From assembly GCA_903898675.1 (NCBI GenBank), contig CAIUGM010000027.1:62001-126000 (forward strand): 64,000 nt of DNA, written 5' to 3'. This DNA is from an uncultured Verrucomicrobiota bacterium (GTDB lineage: Bacteria; Verrucomicrobiota; Verrucomicrobiia; Opitutales; Opitutaceae). The translations under genes were made by a program, and so were the position numbers. Below the pieces are notes generated by a model. That model had not been told where the DNA came from and made no database searches. It saw nothing but the letters and a program-made list of their open reading frames with translations. Below are positions 27,110 to 36,332 of the stretch, piece after piece. The number at the start of each line of letters is the position of its first letter. Position 1 is the stretch's first letter.

Positions 27110-28861
27110 ATGTCTTCCCCGACTGTCAAAAAGCCCTTCGTCCTGCATCCGGTGTTCTGGGTCTCCTCGCTCTACCTCGCGATGGGCATCCCGTACAATG
27201 TGATCAACAACACGGCCCTGCGGATGTACAAATCCCTCGGCTACACCAACGGTCAGATCACCTTTGCGATCGGGAGCATCGGGCTGGCGTGGTCCCTGAA
27301 GCCGCTGTGGGCGGCGTTCCTCGACATGTACAAGACGAAGAAATTCTTCGTCCTCAGCATGGAGCTGCTTTGCGGCCTGCTGTTCGCGGCGGTCGCCATG
27401 ACGCTGCCCATGAGCGGCTTCTTCCAGGTCAGCATCGCCATCCTGTGGATCGCGGCCTTCGCGTCTTCCACCCAGGACATTTGCGCCGACGGCATCTACC
27501 TCACCGCACTCGACAAGCCGTCGCAGTCCCGGTTGTGCGGTTTCCAGTCCATGTTCTGGACCCTGGGCAAGGTCTTCGCGGCCGGCGTGCTTATCTCCGT
27601 GCTCGACCGGATGCGGGCGTCCAACGGATGGTCCGACCAGCACATGTGGCAGATGGTCATGCTGGCGTGCGCCGCCTCGATGGTCGTGCTGGTGGTGTAC
27701 CATGTTTTTTTTCTGCCGACCGGCAGCGTGTCGGAGCGGCCGCACAACACCCGGCAGGTGGTCGACAGTTTCCTGGGCACCGCCGTGACCTTCTTTCACA
27801 AGCGCGCCTTCTGGGGCATGATCGCCTTCGTGCTGCTTTACCGGCTGGGCGAGGGCCTGATCATGCAGGAAGGCCAGCTCTTCCTGCAAAGCGCGCAGGG
27901 CAGCGGCGGGCTGGGCCTGACCGCCGGGCAAGTCAGCACCATCGACGCCGTGTACGGCACCATCGCGTTCATCCTCGGCGGGTTGCTGGGCGGCTGGTTC
28001 ATCGGCCGGATGACCCTCGCCCGCTGCCTCTGGATCCTGGGGTTGTCCCTCAACATCCCGCATTTCACCTTCGTGTTTCTGAGCCATTACGCCGCGGCCG
28101 GCCATGGCTTGAGCTATGAGATCACGGTCACGATGGTGACGATCGAGAAGTTCGGCTACGGCGTCGGCATGGTGGGCAACATGATCTACATGATGCAACA
28201 GCTCGCCCCGGGGCGCAGCACGATGACCCACTACGCCTTCGCCAACTCGCTCATGAACCTGGTGCTCGTGCCCACCGCCATGATCTCCGGGCCGCTCGCC
28301 GACCGCCTCGGTTTCTCCACTTTTTTCTTCGTGGTCATGTTTGCCTCGATCCCGTCCGTCCTGGCCGCCTGGCGCGCCCCGTTCCCGCTCAAGGACGAGG
28401 AAAGCCAGGCTACCGGTTCCATGGATGTGATGGTAACCGTGGACGATCCAAGCCGGCTGACCGCCGGCGAACGCACCACCCAGCTCCTTTCCGGCCGCGC
28501 GTCGATTTTCGCGATGTTCGGCATCCTCATGATTCTTGTGGTCGACATGAACCTGATCAATTACCTGATCGAGATCACCACGAGCAAACCGGACACCTGG
28601 GGCTATCTCAGCCGGTTGCTAGCCCGGATGTTCGACAGCGGCGCCGTGACCGCGTTCTATGCGCTGCTCATCGCGAGCGCGCTGGTGAAGGCCTTCTTCA
28701 CGTTGCGGACCTTTCAGATCGCCGGCCAATCCATTCGCGAGGGCCAGTCGCAGGGCGCCCAGGCTTACCTGGGCAACGCGCGCGGCGCCAAGCTGGTCTC
28801 GGTGCTTTGCTCGGTCGCGACGCTCGTGGTCCTGGTGATCGGCGCCCGCATCGCCTATTGA
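27110..28861 (+). CDS. MFS transporter, AmpG-like
   Basis: 583 residues with 12 or more hydrophobic segments. Start MSSPTVKKPFVLHPVFWVSS. The order of motifs (LYLAMGIPYNVINNTALRMY, SLKPLWAAFLDMYKTKKFF, ASSTQDICADGIYLTAL) is that of AmpG-type permeases, which import muropeptides or other saccharides by proton symport. A long loop and two extra C-terminal helices after about residue 420 make it larger than AmpG. It precedes a GH9 enzyme by 41 bases on the same strand, so an oligosaccharide substrate is plausible. A second, shorter relative lies at 37216-38499. Confidence 0.85.
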   Translation: MSSPTVKKPFVLHPVFWVSSLYLAMGIPYNVINNTALRMYKSLGYTNGQITFAIGSIGLAWSLKPLWAAFLDMYKTKKFFVLSMELLCGLLFAAVAMTLPMSGFFQVSIAILWIAAFASSTQDICADGIYLTALDKPSQSRLCGFQSMFWTLGKVFAAGVLISVLDRMRASNGWSDQHMWQMVMLACAASMVVLVVYHVFFLPTGSVSERPHNTRQVVDSFLGTAVTFFHKRAFWGMIAFVLLYRLGEGLIMQEGQLFLQSAQGSGGLGLTAGQVSTIDAVYGTIAFILGGLLGGWFIGRMTLARCLWILGLSLNIPHFTFVFLSHYAAAGHGLSYEITVTMVTIEKFGYGVGMVGNMIYMMQQLAPGRSTMTHYAFANSLMNLVLVPTAMISGPLADRLGFSTFFFVVMFASIPSVLAAWRAPFPLKDEESQATGSMDVMVTVDDPSRLTAGERTTQLLSGRASIFAMFGILMILVVDMNLINYLIEITTSKPDTWGYLSRLLARMFDSGAVTAFYALLIASALVKAFFTLRTFQIAGQSIREGQSQGAQAYLGNARGAKLVSVLCSVATLVVLVIGARIAY

Positions 28862-28902
28862 GCCGCCGGCCGGGCCCGACGGGCCTGGCCGCCCCTTTCC
28901 TT

Positions 28903-31449
28903 ATGATGCCCTCACCCCGTTGGTTCATGCCCGGTCTCGCCTTGGCCGCCGGCTCACTCCTGCAAGCCGCCGCGCCCGAGTCGCTGCAGCTCAATGATCG
29001 CGGCTACTTTGAGATGACCGGTTTGAACGTCATGCTCGGCAGCGATTATTATCCCGACGGCCACCAGGGTGGCGTCGGCATTATCCAGAACGGCCTGCGC
29101 ACCGCCACCAATGGCGACCTCCGCCTCAATCCCACGCCCGGCCAGTGGCAGCCGATGCCCAAGACCGGCCAGCGCGTCGTCGATGCCGCCGCACAGGAAA
29201 TCAGCGTCCACCTGTCCTACCCCGACGACACGAAGAACCGGAAGGGCTTCAATCCGATCGACTATCCCGACCTGAACCTCGGCTACACCGTGCGCACGGT
29301 GCCGGCGGGCGGCAGCGCCTTCCGCATCATCGTCGATCTCGACGCGCCGCTGCCGGCCGCCTGGGTCGGCAAGGTCGGTTTCAACTTCGAGCTTTTTCCC
29401 GGCATCCTCTTCGGCAAATCCTTCCAGCTCGGCGAACAGTTCGGCTCCTTCCCGCGGCAGGCCAACGGCCCCGGCGCCGTCACCGACGGCGACTACGAGC
29501 TCGAGCCGCTCGGGCACGGCCCCAAGCTCACCGTCGCGCCCGAGTCCGACCGCCAGCGCATGACGATCGAATCCGTCAAGGGCGGCGAACTCGTCCTGCT
29601 CGACGGCCGCGCCCAGCACAACAACGGCTGGTTCGTCGTCCGCGCCACGGTGGCGGCGGGCGCGACCAAGGGCGCCCTTGAGTGGCTGGTCACTCCACAC
29701 CCCATTCCCGACTGGAAATCCGATCCGGTCATCCAGATCTCGCAGGTCGGTTATCATCCCAAGCAGGCCAAGATCGCGGTCATCGAGCTCGACCGCCATG
29801 AAACCGCCGTGCTGCCCACGATACTCTATCGCGTGACCGACCACGGCCCGGAAAAGGTCGCCGAACATCCGGCCACCGAGTGGGGAAATTTCCTGCGTTA
29901 CCGCTACCTGCAGTTTGATTTCAGCGAGGTCGTCGCGCCCGGCATGTATGTCGTCGGCTACGGCGACCAGCGGTCCAACGCGTTCCAGATCGGCGAGCAC
30001 GTCTACGAGCGCAATGTCTGGCAGCCGACCGTCGAGTATTTCCTCGCCGTCCAGATGTGCCACATGCGCGTGAACGACCAGTACCGCGTCTGGCATGGCG
30101 TGTGTCACCTCGACGACGCCCTGATGGCGCCGGTCGACCACAACCATTTCGACGGCTACGCGCAGGGGTCGTCCACCCTGACCAAGTACGCGGGCGGCGA
30201 ACACGTCCCCGGCCTCGACCACGGCGGCTGGCACGATGCCGGCGACTACGACCTGCGCATCGAGTCGCAGGCCGACACCGTGCACGGCCTCGCGCTCGCG
30301 TGGGAGCTCTTCCACCCGATGCTCGACAACACCACGATCGACCAGGCCGCGCACCTCGTCGAGATCCACCGGCCCGACGGCAAGCCCGACCTGCTCCAGC
30401 AGATCGAGCACGGCGCCCTTTCGATCACCAATGCCTATGCCGCCCTTGGCCGGCTCTACCGCGGCGTGCAGGATGCCTCGCTCCACCAGTACACGCACCT
30501 CGGCGACGCCCACGACATGACCGACAACCTGGTCTTCCACGACGACGCCAACGGCACCGCCGTCAAGGTCCTCGCCGCCGCCGCCGTGCACGGGGCGCAG
30601 GGCGAACCCAAGATCGGCCACCTGCCCGCCCTCGGCGAGCCGGGCTCGGCGGACGACCGCTGGGTCTTCACCGAGGAGAACCCGATGCACGAACTCGGTG
30701 CGGCCGGCGCGCTCGCCGCGGCGTCCCGCGCCCTCACCGGTTTCAATGACCCGCTCGCCAAGGATTGCCTGCGCATTGCCCGGGAACTCTGGACCAACGC
30801 CAAGCCCCCGCGCTTCGCCCTGGCCCGGCTGGAGCCCGCCATCGAGCTCTACCAGTGCACCGGCGAGAAAAAATACGCGGATGTCATCCTCGCGCTCGCC
30901 GACGAGGTCGTGGCGCACCCCGACCGCAGCGGCTGGCTCGGCGCCCGGGCCCTGGCGCTCGTGCAGGACGCCGCCTACACCGCGAAGATCCGCGGGGCGT
31001 TGCAAGCCTACCGCGCCAAGGTGGCCGCACTCGAAAAGGAAACGCCTTACGGGCTGCCCTACAAACCCGACATCTGGGGCGCGGCCTGGGGCATCCAGCG
31101 TTTTGGCGTTGAGCAATACTACCTGCATCACGGTGCACCGGATATTTTTCCGACCACCTACATGATGCATGCGTTGAACTTCATGCTCGGCTGCCACCCG
31201 GGCTCGAACAATGCGTCGTTCGTCTCCGGCGTCGGCGCCAAGTCGATGACCACCGCCTACGGCAACAACCGCGCCGACTGGTCCTATATCCCGGGCGGCA
31301 TCGCCTCCGGCACCGCGCTGATCCGCCCGGATTTTCCAGAACTCCTCGAGTGGCCCTTCCTCTGGCAGCAGGGTGAATATTGCCTCGGCTACGCGACGTC
31401 CGATTACGTCTTCCTCGTGCTGGCGGCGGAACAGGTTTTGAAGGAATGA
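28903..31449 (+). CDS. exported glycoside hydrolase family 9 enzyme
   Basis: 848 residues with signal peptide MMPSPRWFMPGLALAAGSLL; an ATG two codons in (28906) is equally possible. Residues about 30-270 form an extra beta-rich domain. Next comes the Ig-like cellulase domain (IQISQVGYHPKQAKIAVIEL). The (alpha/alpha)6 catalytic domain carries GGWHDAGDYDLRI with the base Asp at D445/D448 and, near the C-terminus, NFMLGCHPGSNNASFVSGVG and the putative acid Glu825 in QQGEYCLGYATSDY. GH9 enzymes invert beta-1,4-glucan linkages; exact substrate unknown. Its stop overlaps the next start, and an MFS carrier precedes it. Confidence 0.9.
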   Translation: MMPSPRWFMPGLALAAGSLLQAAAPESLQLNDRGYFEMTGLNVMLGSDYYPDGHQGGVGIIQNGLRTATNGDLRLNPTPGQWQPMPKTGQRVVDAAAQEISVHLSYPDDTKNRKGFNPIDYPDLNLGYTVRTVPAGGSAFRIIVDLDAPLPAAWVGKVGFNFELFPGILFGKSFQLGEQFGSFPRQANGPGAVTDGDYELEPLGHGPKLTVAPESDRQRMTIESVKGGELVLLDGRAQHNNGWFVVRATVAAGATKGALEWLVTPHPIPDWKSDPVIQISQVGYHPKQAKIAVIELDRHETAVLPTILYRVTDHGPEKVAEHPATEWGNFLRYRYLQFDFSEVVAPGMYVVGYGDQRSNAFQIGEHVYERNVWQPTVEYFLAVQMCHMRVNDQYRVWHGVCHLDDALMAPVDHNHFDGYAQGSSTLTKYAGGEHVPGLDHGGWHDAGDYDLRIESQADTVHGLALAWELFHPMLDNTTIDQAAHLVEIHRPDGKPDLLQQIEHGALSITNAYAALGRLYRGVQDASLHQYTHLGDAHDMTDNLVFHDDANGTAVKVLAAAAVHGAQGEPKIGHLPALGEPGSADDRWVFTEENPMHELGAAGALAAASRALTGFNDPLAKDCLRIARELWTNAKPPRFALARLEPAIELYQCTGEKKYADVILALADEVVAHPDRSGWLGARALALVQDAAYTAKIRGALQAYRAKVAALEKETPYGLPYKPDIWGAAWGIQRFGVEQYYLHHGAPDIFPTTYMMHALNFMLGCHPGSNNASFVSGVGAKSMTTAYGNNRADWSYIPGGIASGTALIRPDFPELLEWPFLWQQGEYCLGYATSDYVFLVLAAEQVLKE

Positions 31450-32342
31450 GAAGTTCACTGCTCTTTCTGGCCGGGTTGATCGTGTGCTGGAGCACCACGT
31501 CCGCCGGGGAGCCGGCCGTCAGCTGGTCGGGGACTTCGTGGCAGGGCGAACGGGCCCTGGCCTCGGTTTCGCAGGGCTGGAAGGCCGTCGTTTCACTGCA
31601 GCGCGGCCGGCTGGTTCATTTCGGCCCGGCGGGCACCGACACCAACCTGCTGTTTGCCCCGGCGACCCGCGACGATCCCGCGGGCTGGGGCGGGCACCGG
31701 GTTTGGCTGGGCCCGCAGTCGACCTGGTCGAATGGCTGGCCGCCGCCCGCCGCGTGGGAACACAGCGGTCCGGAAAGCTTCACGATTGAAGGCGGCGTGC
31801 TGCGCCTGGTGCTGCCCGACGCCGGCGACGGCTGGCCAAGGGTCTCCCGCGTTTACCGCTGGGACGGCGCCCGGCTGGTCTGCGGCGTGGAGATATCCGG
31901 CGGCACACGCCAGGCCCAGATCATTGAGATCATGCAGGTGCCCCGCACCGCCCTGGTGCAGGCGCTGGTGCCGCCCGACCCGGTTGCGCCCTCGGGCTAC
32001 GTGCTGCTGCCGGCCGGACCGAACCGCCAGTTGCTGACGGACTTTCCACCGCCGCCGCAAGTCACCCTGACCGGCCGCGCGCTGCTGCTCCGCCACATCG
32101 GCGTCATCCTGAAGCCCGGCTTCCGGCCGCAGACCCTCGCGGCCATCGAGGGCAAGTATTCCGTGATCGTCGGCCGGGTCGAGGCCACGGGAGCCGTGAC
32201 CGAACCCACCGACCGCGGGTTTCTCACCCAGGTCTATCTCGGCGGACCCGAACCCTTCATCGAGCTGGAACAGCTGTCGCCGTTGTTTTCCCCCGGCGGC
32301 ACCGCCTCGTTTGCACTCACGCTCGAAGCCCGGTCGCGTTGA
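31446..32342 (+). CDS. exported mutarotase-like (DUF4380-like) protein
   Basis: 298 residues; ATG overlaps the GH9 stop by 4 bases and has AAGGA just upstream. Signal peptide MRSSLLFLAGLIVCWSTTSA. The body is all-beta with WGGHRVWLGPQSTWSNGWPP and LVCGVEISGG, resembling galactose-mutarotase superfamily / DUF4380 proteins. A role in handling sugars released by the GH9 enzyme is inferred from coupling. Family assignment is by overall pattern, so moderate. Confidence 0.7.
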   Translation: MRSSLLFLAGLIVCWSTTSAGEPAVSWSGTSWQGERALASVSQGWKAVVSLQRGRLVHFGPAGTDTNLLFAPATRDDPAGWGGHRVWLGPQSTWSNGWPPPAAWEHSGPESFTIEGGVLRLVLPDAGDGWPRVSRVYRWDGARLVCGVEISGGTRQAQIIEIMQVPRTALVQALVPPDPVAPSGYVLLPAGPNRQLLTDFPPPPQVTLTGRALLLRHIGVILKPGFRPQTLAAIEGKYSVIVGRVEATGAVTEPTDRGFLTQVYLGGPEPFIELEQLSPLFSPGGTASFALTLEARSR

Positions 32343-32451
32343 GGCGGGGCACTGCCAGCGGGTGTAGGGCCGCACTCCAGGCACCGGCGGGTGCAGCCGG
32401 GGTATTTTTCTTCCTTATCGTTTCCGGTTATTCGTGTTTGTCTGACCAGCC

Positions 32452-34221
32452 GTGACCGTTCCTTCCTCCCCTAATGCCTTCCGCCGGTACATCTGGCCGC
32501 TGTTCCTGCGCGATCGCTGGCTGCTGGTCGGCGCCCTGGTCCTGAACGGCATTCACGGCGCGGCGATCGCCCTGCAGAATCTCGTGCCGAAGTGGCTGTT
32601 CGCGGAGGTCCTGGAGAAACCCGACCTCACCACCGCACAGCGCTGGACGCGGCTCGGGTGGCTGGTGGCGGGATTCCTAGTCGTCTCGTTGATCGCGCGC
32701 ATGGCGGTCTGGCACGCGGGCTACCGGATGTTCACCTGGGTGCGCGAGCGGGTGGTGTTTGCCCTGCGCGGGCAGTTCTTCCGGCACGTGAACCACCTCT
32801 GCCTGCGCTTCCACGGCGAGCATCCGTCGGGCGAACTGTTCAGCTACCTCTTCGGCACGCCGCTCAACAACGTCATGCAGTTCTTCCAGCACACGTCGAT
32901 GTCCGTGCCCGGCGCCATCATCACGGTGATCACGACCCTCGTCATGTTCTTCCGCTGGGACTGGCTGGTCGCGACGGTCCTGATGGTGACGTCGTTCGCC
33001 AGCGTGGCCCTGATGATCCGCGCCCGCGAAAAGATGCAGGCGATCAACCGCGAGTTCCAGTCGGCGGAGGGCGATGTCAGCGGCCGCGTCGCCGACCTGC
33101 TGCGCGGCAACAAGGCCGTGAAGCTTTACGCCATGGAGGAGCAGGTCGCCGAGGATTTCGACCGGCAGGCGCTGGTCATCAGCCGGAAATCCTACGAGCG
33201 CGACGTGCTGAGCCACATCGAGTACATGAAGCAGGAAACCTTCGGCTACTTCTGCTACGCCGCGCTGCTGGCGGCGTGCACCTGGCGGTACCTAGGCGGC
33301 CACATCGACCTGGGCACGGTCGCCGCGTGCCTGGCGTCGTTCATCGGGCTCAACTGGCCGATCCAGGTGGTCTTCCAGGCCTTCAGCCTCTGGGGCGGCG
33401 CGGAGGCCTCGATCAACCGCATCGGCGTGGTGCTCGACACGCCCAGCACCACGCCGGACCCGGCGGGCGACGCCGTGCCGATCCCGCCCGCGGCGGAGAT
33501 TGTCTTTGAAAAGGTGAACTTTGCCTACACGCCCGGCCAGCCGGTGCTGCGCGATGTTTCCCTCACCATCCCGCGCGGCCAGCGGATCGCCTTGGTCGGT
33601 CCGTCCGGCGCGGGCAAGAGCACCTTCGCGCAGCTGCTGCTGCGGCTCTACGATCCGCAGACCGGCACCGTGCGGCTCGGTGGCGTGGATCTGCGGCGTT
33701 TCGAGTCGAGCGACCTGCGCAAGCAGTTCGGCATCGTGCCGCAGGATCCGTTTATTTTCCGGACCACGATGCGCGACAACGTCCGGGTGTCGCGGCCCGA
33801 AGCCAGTGACGCCGCCATCCGCCACGCCTGCGAGCTGGCCAATGCCTGGGAGTTCATCGCCCGGCTGCCCGGCGGACTCGACGCGCGCGTCGGCGAGGGC
33901 GGTTCGTCCCTGTCGGGCGGCCAGCGGCAGCGTCTGTCCATCGCGCGGGCGCTGCTGGCCGAGCCGCAATGCTTCATCTTCGACGAGGCCACGAGTGCGC
34001 TCGACACGCTGAGCGAGCAGCTCATCCAGGAGGCCCTGGAGAAAAACCTCGGCGGCCGCACCGTCATCTTCATCGCCCACCGGCTCGCGACGGTGCGGAA
34101 CTGCGACCGCCTGCTGGTGATCGCCGACGGCCGCATCGCCCAGGACGGCAGCTACGCCGAACTCGTGGCGCAGCCGGGGCTGTTCCAGGAGCTGGTGCAC
34201 GGGCAGTCGCTGCGGGAATGA
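32452..34221 (+). CDS. ABC exporter, fused permease and ATPase (MsbA-like)
   Basis: 589 residues from a GTG start (MTVPSSPNAFRRYIWPLFLR). Six membrane helices in residues 20-310, then an ATPase with Walker A LVGPSGAGKSTFAQLLL, Q-loop GIVPQDPFIF, signature SLSGGQRQRLSIARAL, Walker B CFIFDEATSALDT and H-loop IFIAHRLATV. All nucleotide-binding residues are intact. These half-transporters work as homodimers and export lipids, lipopolysaccharide precursors or peptides; the substrate is not predictable. An inverted repeat follows 22 bases after the stop. Confidence 0.92.
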   Translation: MTVPSSPNAFRRYIWPLFLRDRWLLVGALVLNGIHGAAIALQNLVPKWLFAEVLEKPDLTTAQRWTRLGWLVAGFLVVSLIARMAVWHAGYRMFTWVRERVVFALRGQFFRHVNHLCLRFHGEHPSGELFSYLFGTPLNNVMQFFQHTSMSVPGAIITVITTLVMFFRWDWLVATVLMVTSFASVALMIRAREKMQAINREFQSAEGDVSGRVADLLRGNKAVKLYAMEEQVAEDFDRQALVISRKSYERDVLSHIEYMKQETFGYFCYAALLAACTWRYLGGHIDLGTVAACLASFIGLNWPIQVVFQAFSLWGGAEASINRIGVVLDTPSTTPDPAGDAVPIPPAAEIVFEKVNFAYTPGQPVLRDVSLTIPRGQRIALVGPSGAGKSTFAQLLLRLYDPQTGTVRLGGVDLRRFESSDLRKQFGIVPQDPFIFRTTMRDNVRVSRPEASDAAIRHACELANAWEFIARLPGGLDARVGEGGSSLSGGQRQRLSIARALLAEPQCFIFDEATSALDTLSEQLIQEALEKNLGGRTVIFIAHRLATVRNCDRLLVIADGRIAQDGSYAELVAQPGLFQELVHGQSLRE

Positions 34222-34242
34222 GGGGTGGGTGCGTTTTCGCAA

Positions 34243-34311
34243 TGTAGCCGGGGTCGCTGACCCGGAGCTTGCACGCTGACGCCCAGACCGGGGTCAGCGA
34301 CCCCGGCTACA
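34243..34311. repeat. intergenic inverted repeat, family TGTAGCCGGGGTC, copy 1
   Basis: Left arm TGTAGCCGGGGTCGCTGACC, right arm GGGGTCAGCGACCCCGGCTA followed by CA. The arms are nearly perfect complements around a 25-base centre. Further copies lie at 36107-36178 and 63064-63135, always between genes. Confidence 0.88.
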
Positions 34312-34328
34312 GAATTACATGGAACACC

Positions 34329-34772
34329 CTACAGCTTCACTTCCAGCCGCACGGCGCGCATCGAGAGGTTCATGTCCTTGATGAAGGCGCTGATTGAGCC
34401 GATCAGGGACAGCACGGCGGCGCAGTAAACGCCGACGATCAACTCGGCGATCTCCAGGTGGAACAAGGCGCCGAGAAACAGCAGCAGCATGAGGACGCCG
34501 ACCATCAGGACCGTGACGGCCGCGAGGGTGATCGAAAGGCGCAGGATGCTCGCCCGGCGGAGCAGGATCTCGATCTGCATGTGGGCCTCGCCTTTCGCGG
34601 CGGCCAGGTTCTCGCCCACGACATCCCGGCGCAGCTGGCGGGTCCGGTCGAGCATCCGCCCGAAGCGGTTGGTGAGCGTCAACAGCAGCAGGCCGACGCC
34701 GGAGATCAGGATGACCGGGCCGATCGAGAGTTGCAGGATCGGCACGAGCTGGGAAACGGAGATGGTATTCAT
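34329..34772 (-). CDS. DUF2721 membrane protein
   Basis: 147 residues, starting MNTISVSQLVPILQLSIGPV. Three hydrophobic segments (about 10-32, 76-102, 106-130) and the family motif LTNRFGRMLDRTRQLRRD between the first and second. DUF2721 proteins are uncharacterised inner-membrane proteins. Convergent with the ABC exporter across an inverted repeat, divergent from the DUF4202 gene. Confidence 0.85.
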   Translation of the reverse strand: MNTISVSQLVPILQLSIGPVILISGVGLLLLTLTNRFGRMLDRTRQLRRDVVGENLAAAKGEAHMQIEILLRRASILRLSITLAAVTVLMVGVLMLLLFLGALFHLEIAELIVGVYCAAVLSLIGSISAFIKDMNLSMRAVRLEVKL

Positions 34773-34917
34773 GGGTGGGCGTGAAACGTTGGTGGGTCCG
34801 GGTTAAAGCATAATAAATTCACGGGGTTTCCTCTCCGCACATCTTGCGATTTTATATCCAGTTCGTGCGGCCCGGACCCATACCTGCGGCTTGCGGCCCC
34901 CGCTGGCAAGCCACAGG

Positions 34918-35505
34918 ATGCCCGGCGTGGACCACCCTGCCCGAGCCCGCGAGTTGATTGATGCCGCCCATGCCGCCGACCCCAAGCGGGCCGCGGACGG
35001 GCGTCCGGCCGAGCTGGTCTATGCGGAACGGATGGAGGCCTGGGTCGCCCGCCTTGTGGCTGACGCCCCGCCGATCCTGCGGCTCGCCGCCCGCTGCCAG
35101 CACCTCGAGCGCTGGCTCGTGCCGCGCACGACCTTTCCCGAGGGCAAGCCCGGCTACCTGGCCTGGCGGCGTTCGCTCTACGTCAAGCAGGCGGAGCGCG
35201 CGAAGGCGCTGCTATTGCAGGCCGGCGTCGCGGAAGCGGAGGCGGCGGAGGTCGCGACCTGGGTTTCCAAGACCGGCCTCAAGACCAATCCCAGCACCCA
35301 GGCCCTCGAGGACGCCGCCTGCCTGGTGTTTTTGGAAAACGAGATCGAGGCCTTCGCCGCGGAACACGCGGATTACCCGGCGGACAAATTCGTGGACATC
35401 CTGCGGAAGACGTGGCGCAAGATGAGCCCGCCCGCCCAGCAGGCCGCACTGGGGTTGAACCTGCCGCCGGCGATTGCCGCGCTGGTGCGATCCGCCCTCG
35501 GCTAG
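34918..35505 (+). CDS. DUF4202 family protein
   Basis: 195 residues; start at MPGVDHPARARELIDAAHAAD. Helical soluble protein with the family-typical AELVYAERMEAWVARL, CQHLERWLVPR and GYLAWRRSLYVKQAE, and an ALEDAACLVFLENE motif of conserved acidic residues that could bind metal. Members are often found near nitrogen or sulfur metabolism genes, but the function is unknown. The next gene follows after 30 bases. Confidence 0.83.
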   Translation: MPGVDHPARARELIDAAHAADPKRAADGRPAELVYAERMEAWVARLVADAPPILRLAARCQHLERWLVPRTTFPEGKPGYLAWRRSLYVKQAERAKALLLQAGVAEAEAAEVATWVSKTGLKTNPSTQALEDAACLVFLENEIEAFAAEHADYPADKFVDILRKTWRKMSPPAQQAALGLNLPPAIAALVRSALG

Positions 35506-35535
35506 GCCTCTCTGCCGTCCGGCATTTTCCAGCCC

Positions 35536-35991
35536 ATGATCAAAAAACTATTCCTTTTTCTCCTCATCCTGCTGGTCGCCGCCCAATTCTACCGGCCCAC
35601 GCGCAACCTCTCGGCCGTCGCCGGCCCGAACGACATCAACGCGAAACACCCGGTGCCCCCGGCCGTGCAGGGCCTGCTCGAGCGGGCCTGCTACGATTGC
35701 CACTCGAACAACACGAAGTACCCGTGGTACGCCGAGGTCCAGCCGGTGCGCTGGTGGCTGGACTCGCACATCAAGGACGGGAAGCGCCACCTGGATTTTT
35801 CCGAGTTCGGCGCCTACACCGCCAAGCGCGCGAGCCGGAAGCTGAAACAAACCGCCGAGCAGGTGGAGCAGGGCGAAATGCCGCTGCCGTCCTACACCTG
35901 GATGCACCCCGAGGCCCGGCTCACGCCCGCGGAGGTCAAGCTGCTGGCCGACTGGGCCCGCGCGACGGAGAAGACCGTGGCTGTGCCGTAG
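35536..35991 (+). CDS. exported haem-binding domain protein
   Basis: 151 residues. N-terminal membrane anchor or signal MIKKLFLFLLILLVAAQFYR. A single CxxCH (C52, C55, H56 in RACYDCHSNNTKYPWYAEV) matches the small haem-binding domain family in which W-Y residues and a downstream Met (EMPLPSYTWMHPEA) complete the site. Probably a periplasmic electron carrier or sensor. Possibly co-transcribed with the DUF4202 gene. Confidence 0.85.
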   Translation: MIKKLFLFLLILLVAAQFYRPTRNLSAVAGPNDINAKHPVPPAVQGLLERACYDCHSNNTKYPWYAEVQPVRWWLDSHIKDGKRHLDFSEFGAYTAKRASRKLKQTAEQVEQGEMPLPSYTWMHPEARLTPAEVKLLADWARATEKTVAVP

Positions 35992-36332
35992 CCCGGTTTG
36001 CGGATTTTGGTCGCGGCTTTCGGCTCGAAGATCAGGGCGCTCTAATTTTCCCGGGGCCGCGCTTGAGGCAAAGTCCTCGGGCCACGTCGTCGCTGGATTC
36101 GAACGGTGTAGCCGGGGTCGTTGACCCCGGTTCGGAAGATCTCGGCAAAAGGCACCGGGGTCAGCGACCCCGGCTACAGTATGACTGCAAACTCTCTCGG
36201 TCACGAAACGCGGCGGACGCCTTGCCTCGGCGCCGGTTACACGTCTGCGCGGTTTAATAGCGGTTTTTTAGCAAATCACCGCGAAACCGAATCCTGTCCG
36301 GCCCGTTTGGTTGGGTAATCCTCAACCCTACC
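35992..36332. other. 341-base intergenic region with one inverted repeat
   Basis: Contains copy 2 of the TGTAGCCGGGGTC repeat at 36107-36178. The remainder (35992-36106 and 36179-36332) shows no convincing gene. The last 80 bases are more A/T rich and probably hold the promoter of the repeat-rich secreted protein, but I cannot define -35 and -10 boxes. Confidence 0.6.
36107..36178. repeat. intergenic inverted repeat, family TGTAGCCGGGGTC, copy 2
   Basis: Left arm TGTAGCCGGGGTCGTTGACC, right arm GGGGTCAGCGACCCCGGCTA then CA. Differs from copy 1 mainly in the central 25 bases. Situated about 115 bases after the haem-binding protein stop. Confidence 0.88.

Noticed and set aside
28954-31458. Minus-strand open frame of 834 codons opposite the GH9 gene
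   Set aside because: Shadow of the GH9 coding sequence; no recognisable motif, whereas the GH9 frame has intact catalytic motifs.
36093-36125. GGATTCGAAC string resembling a tRNA T-loop on the minus strand
   Set aside because: The flanking bases cannot form a T-stem or acceptor stem, and the segment runs into an inverted repeat.
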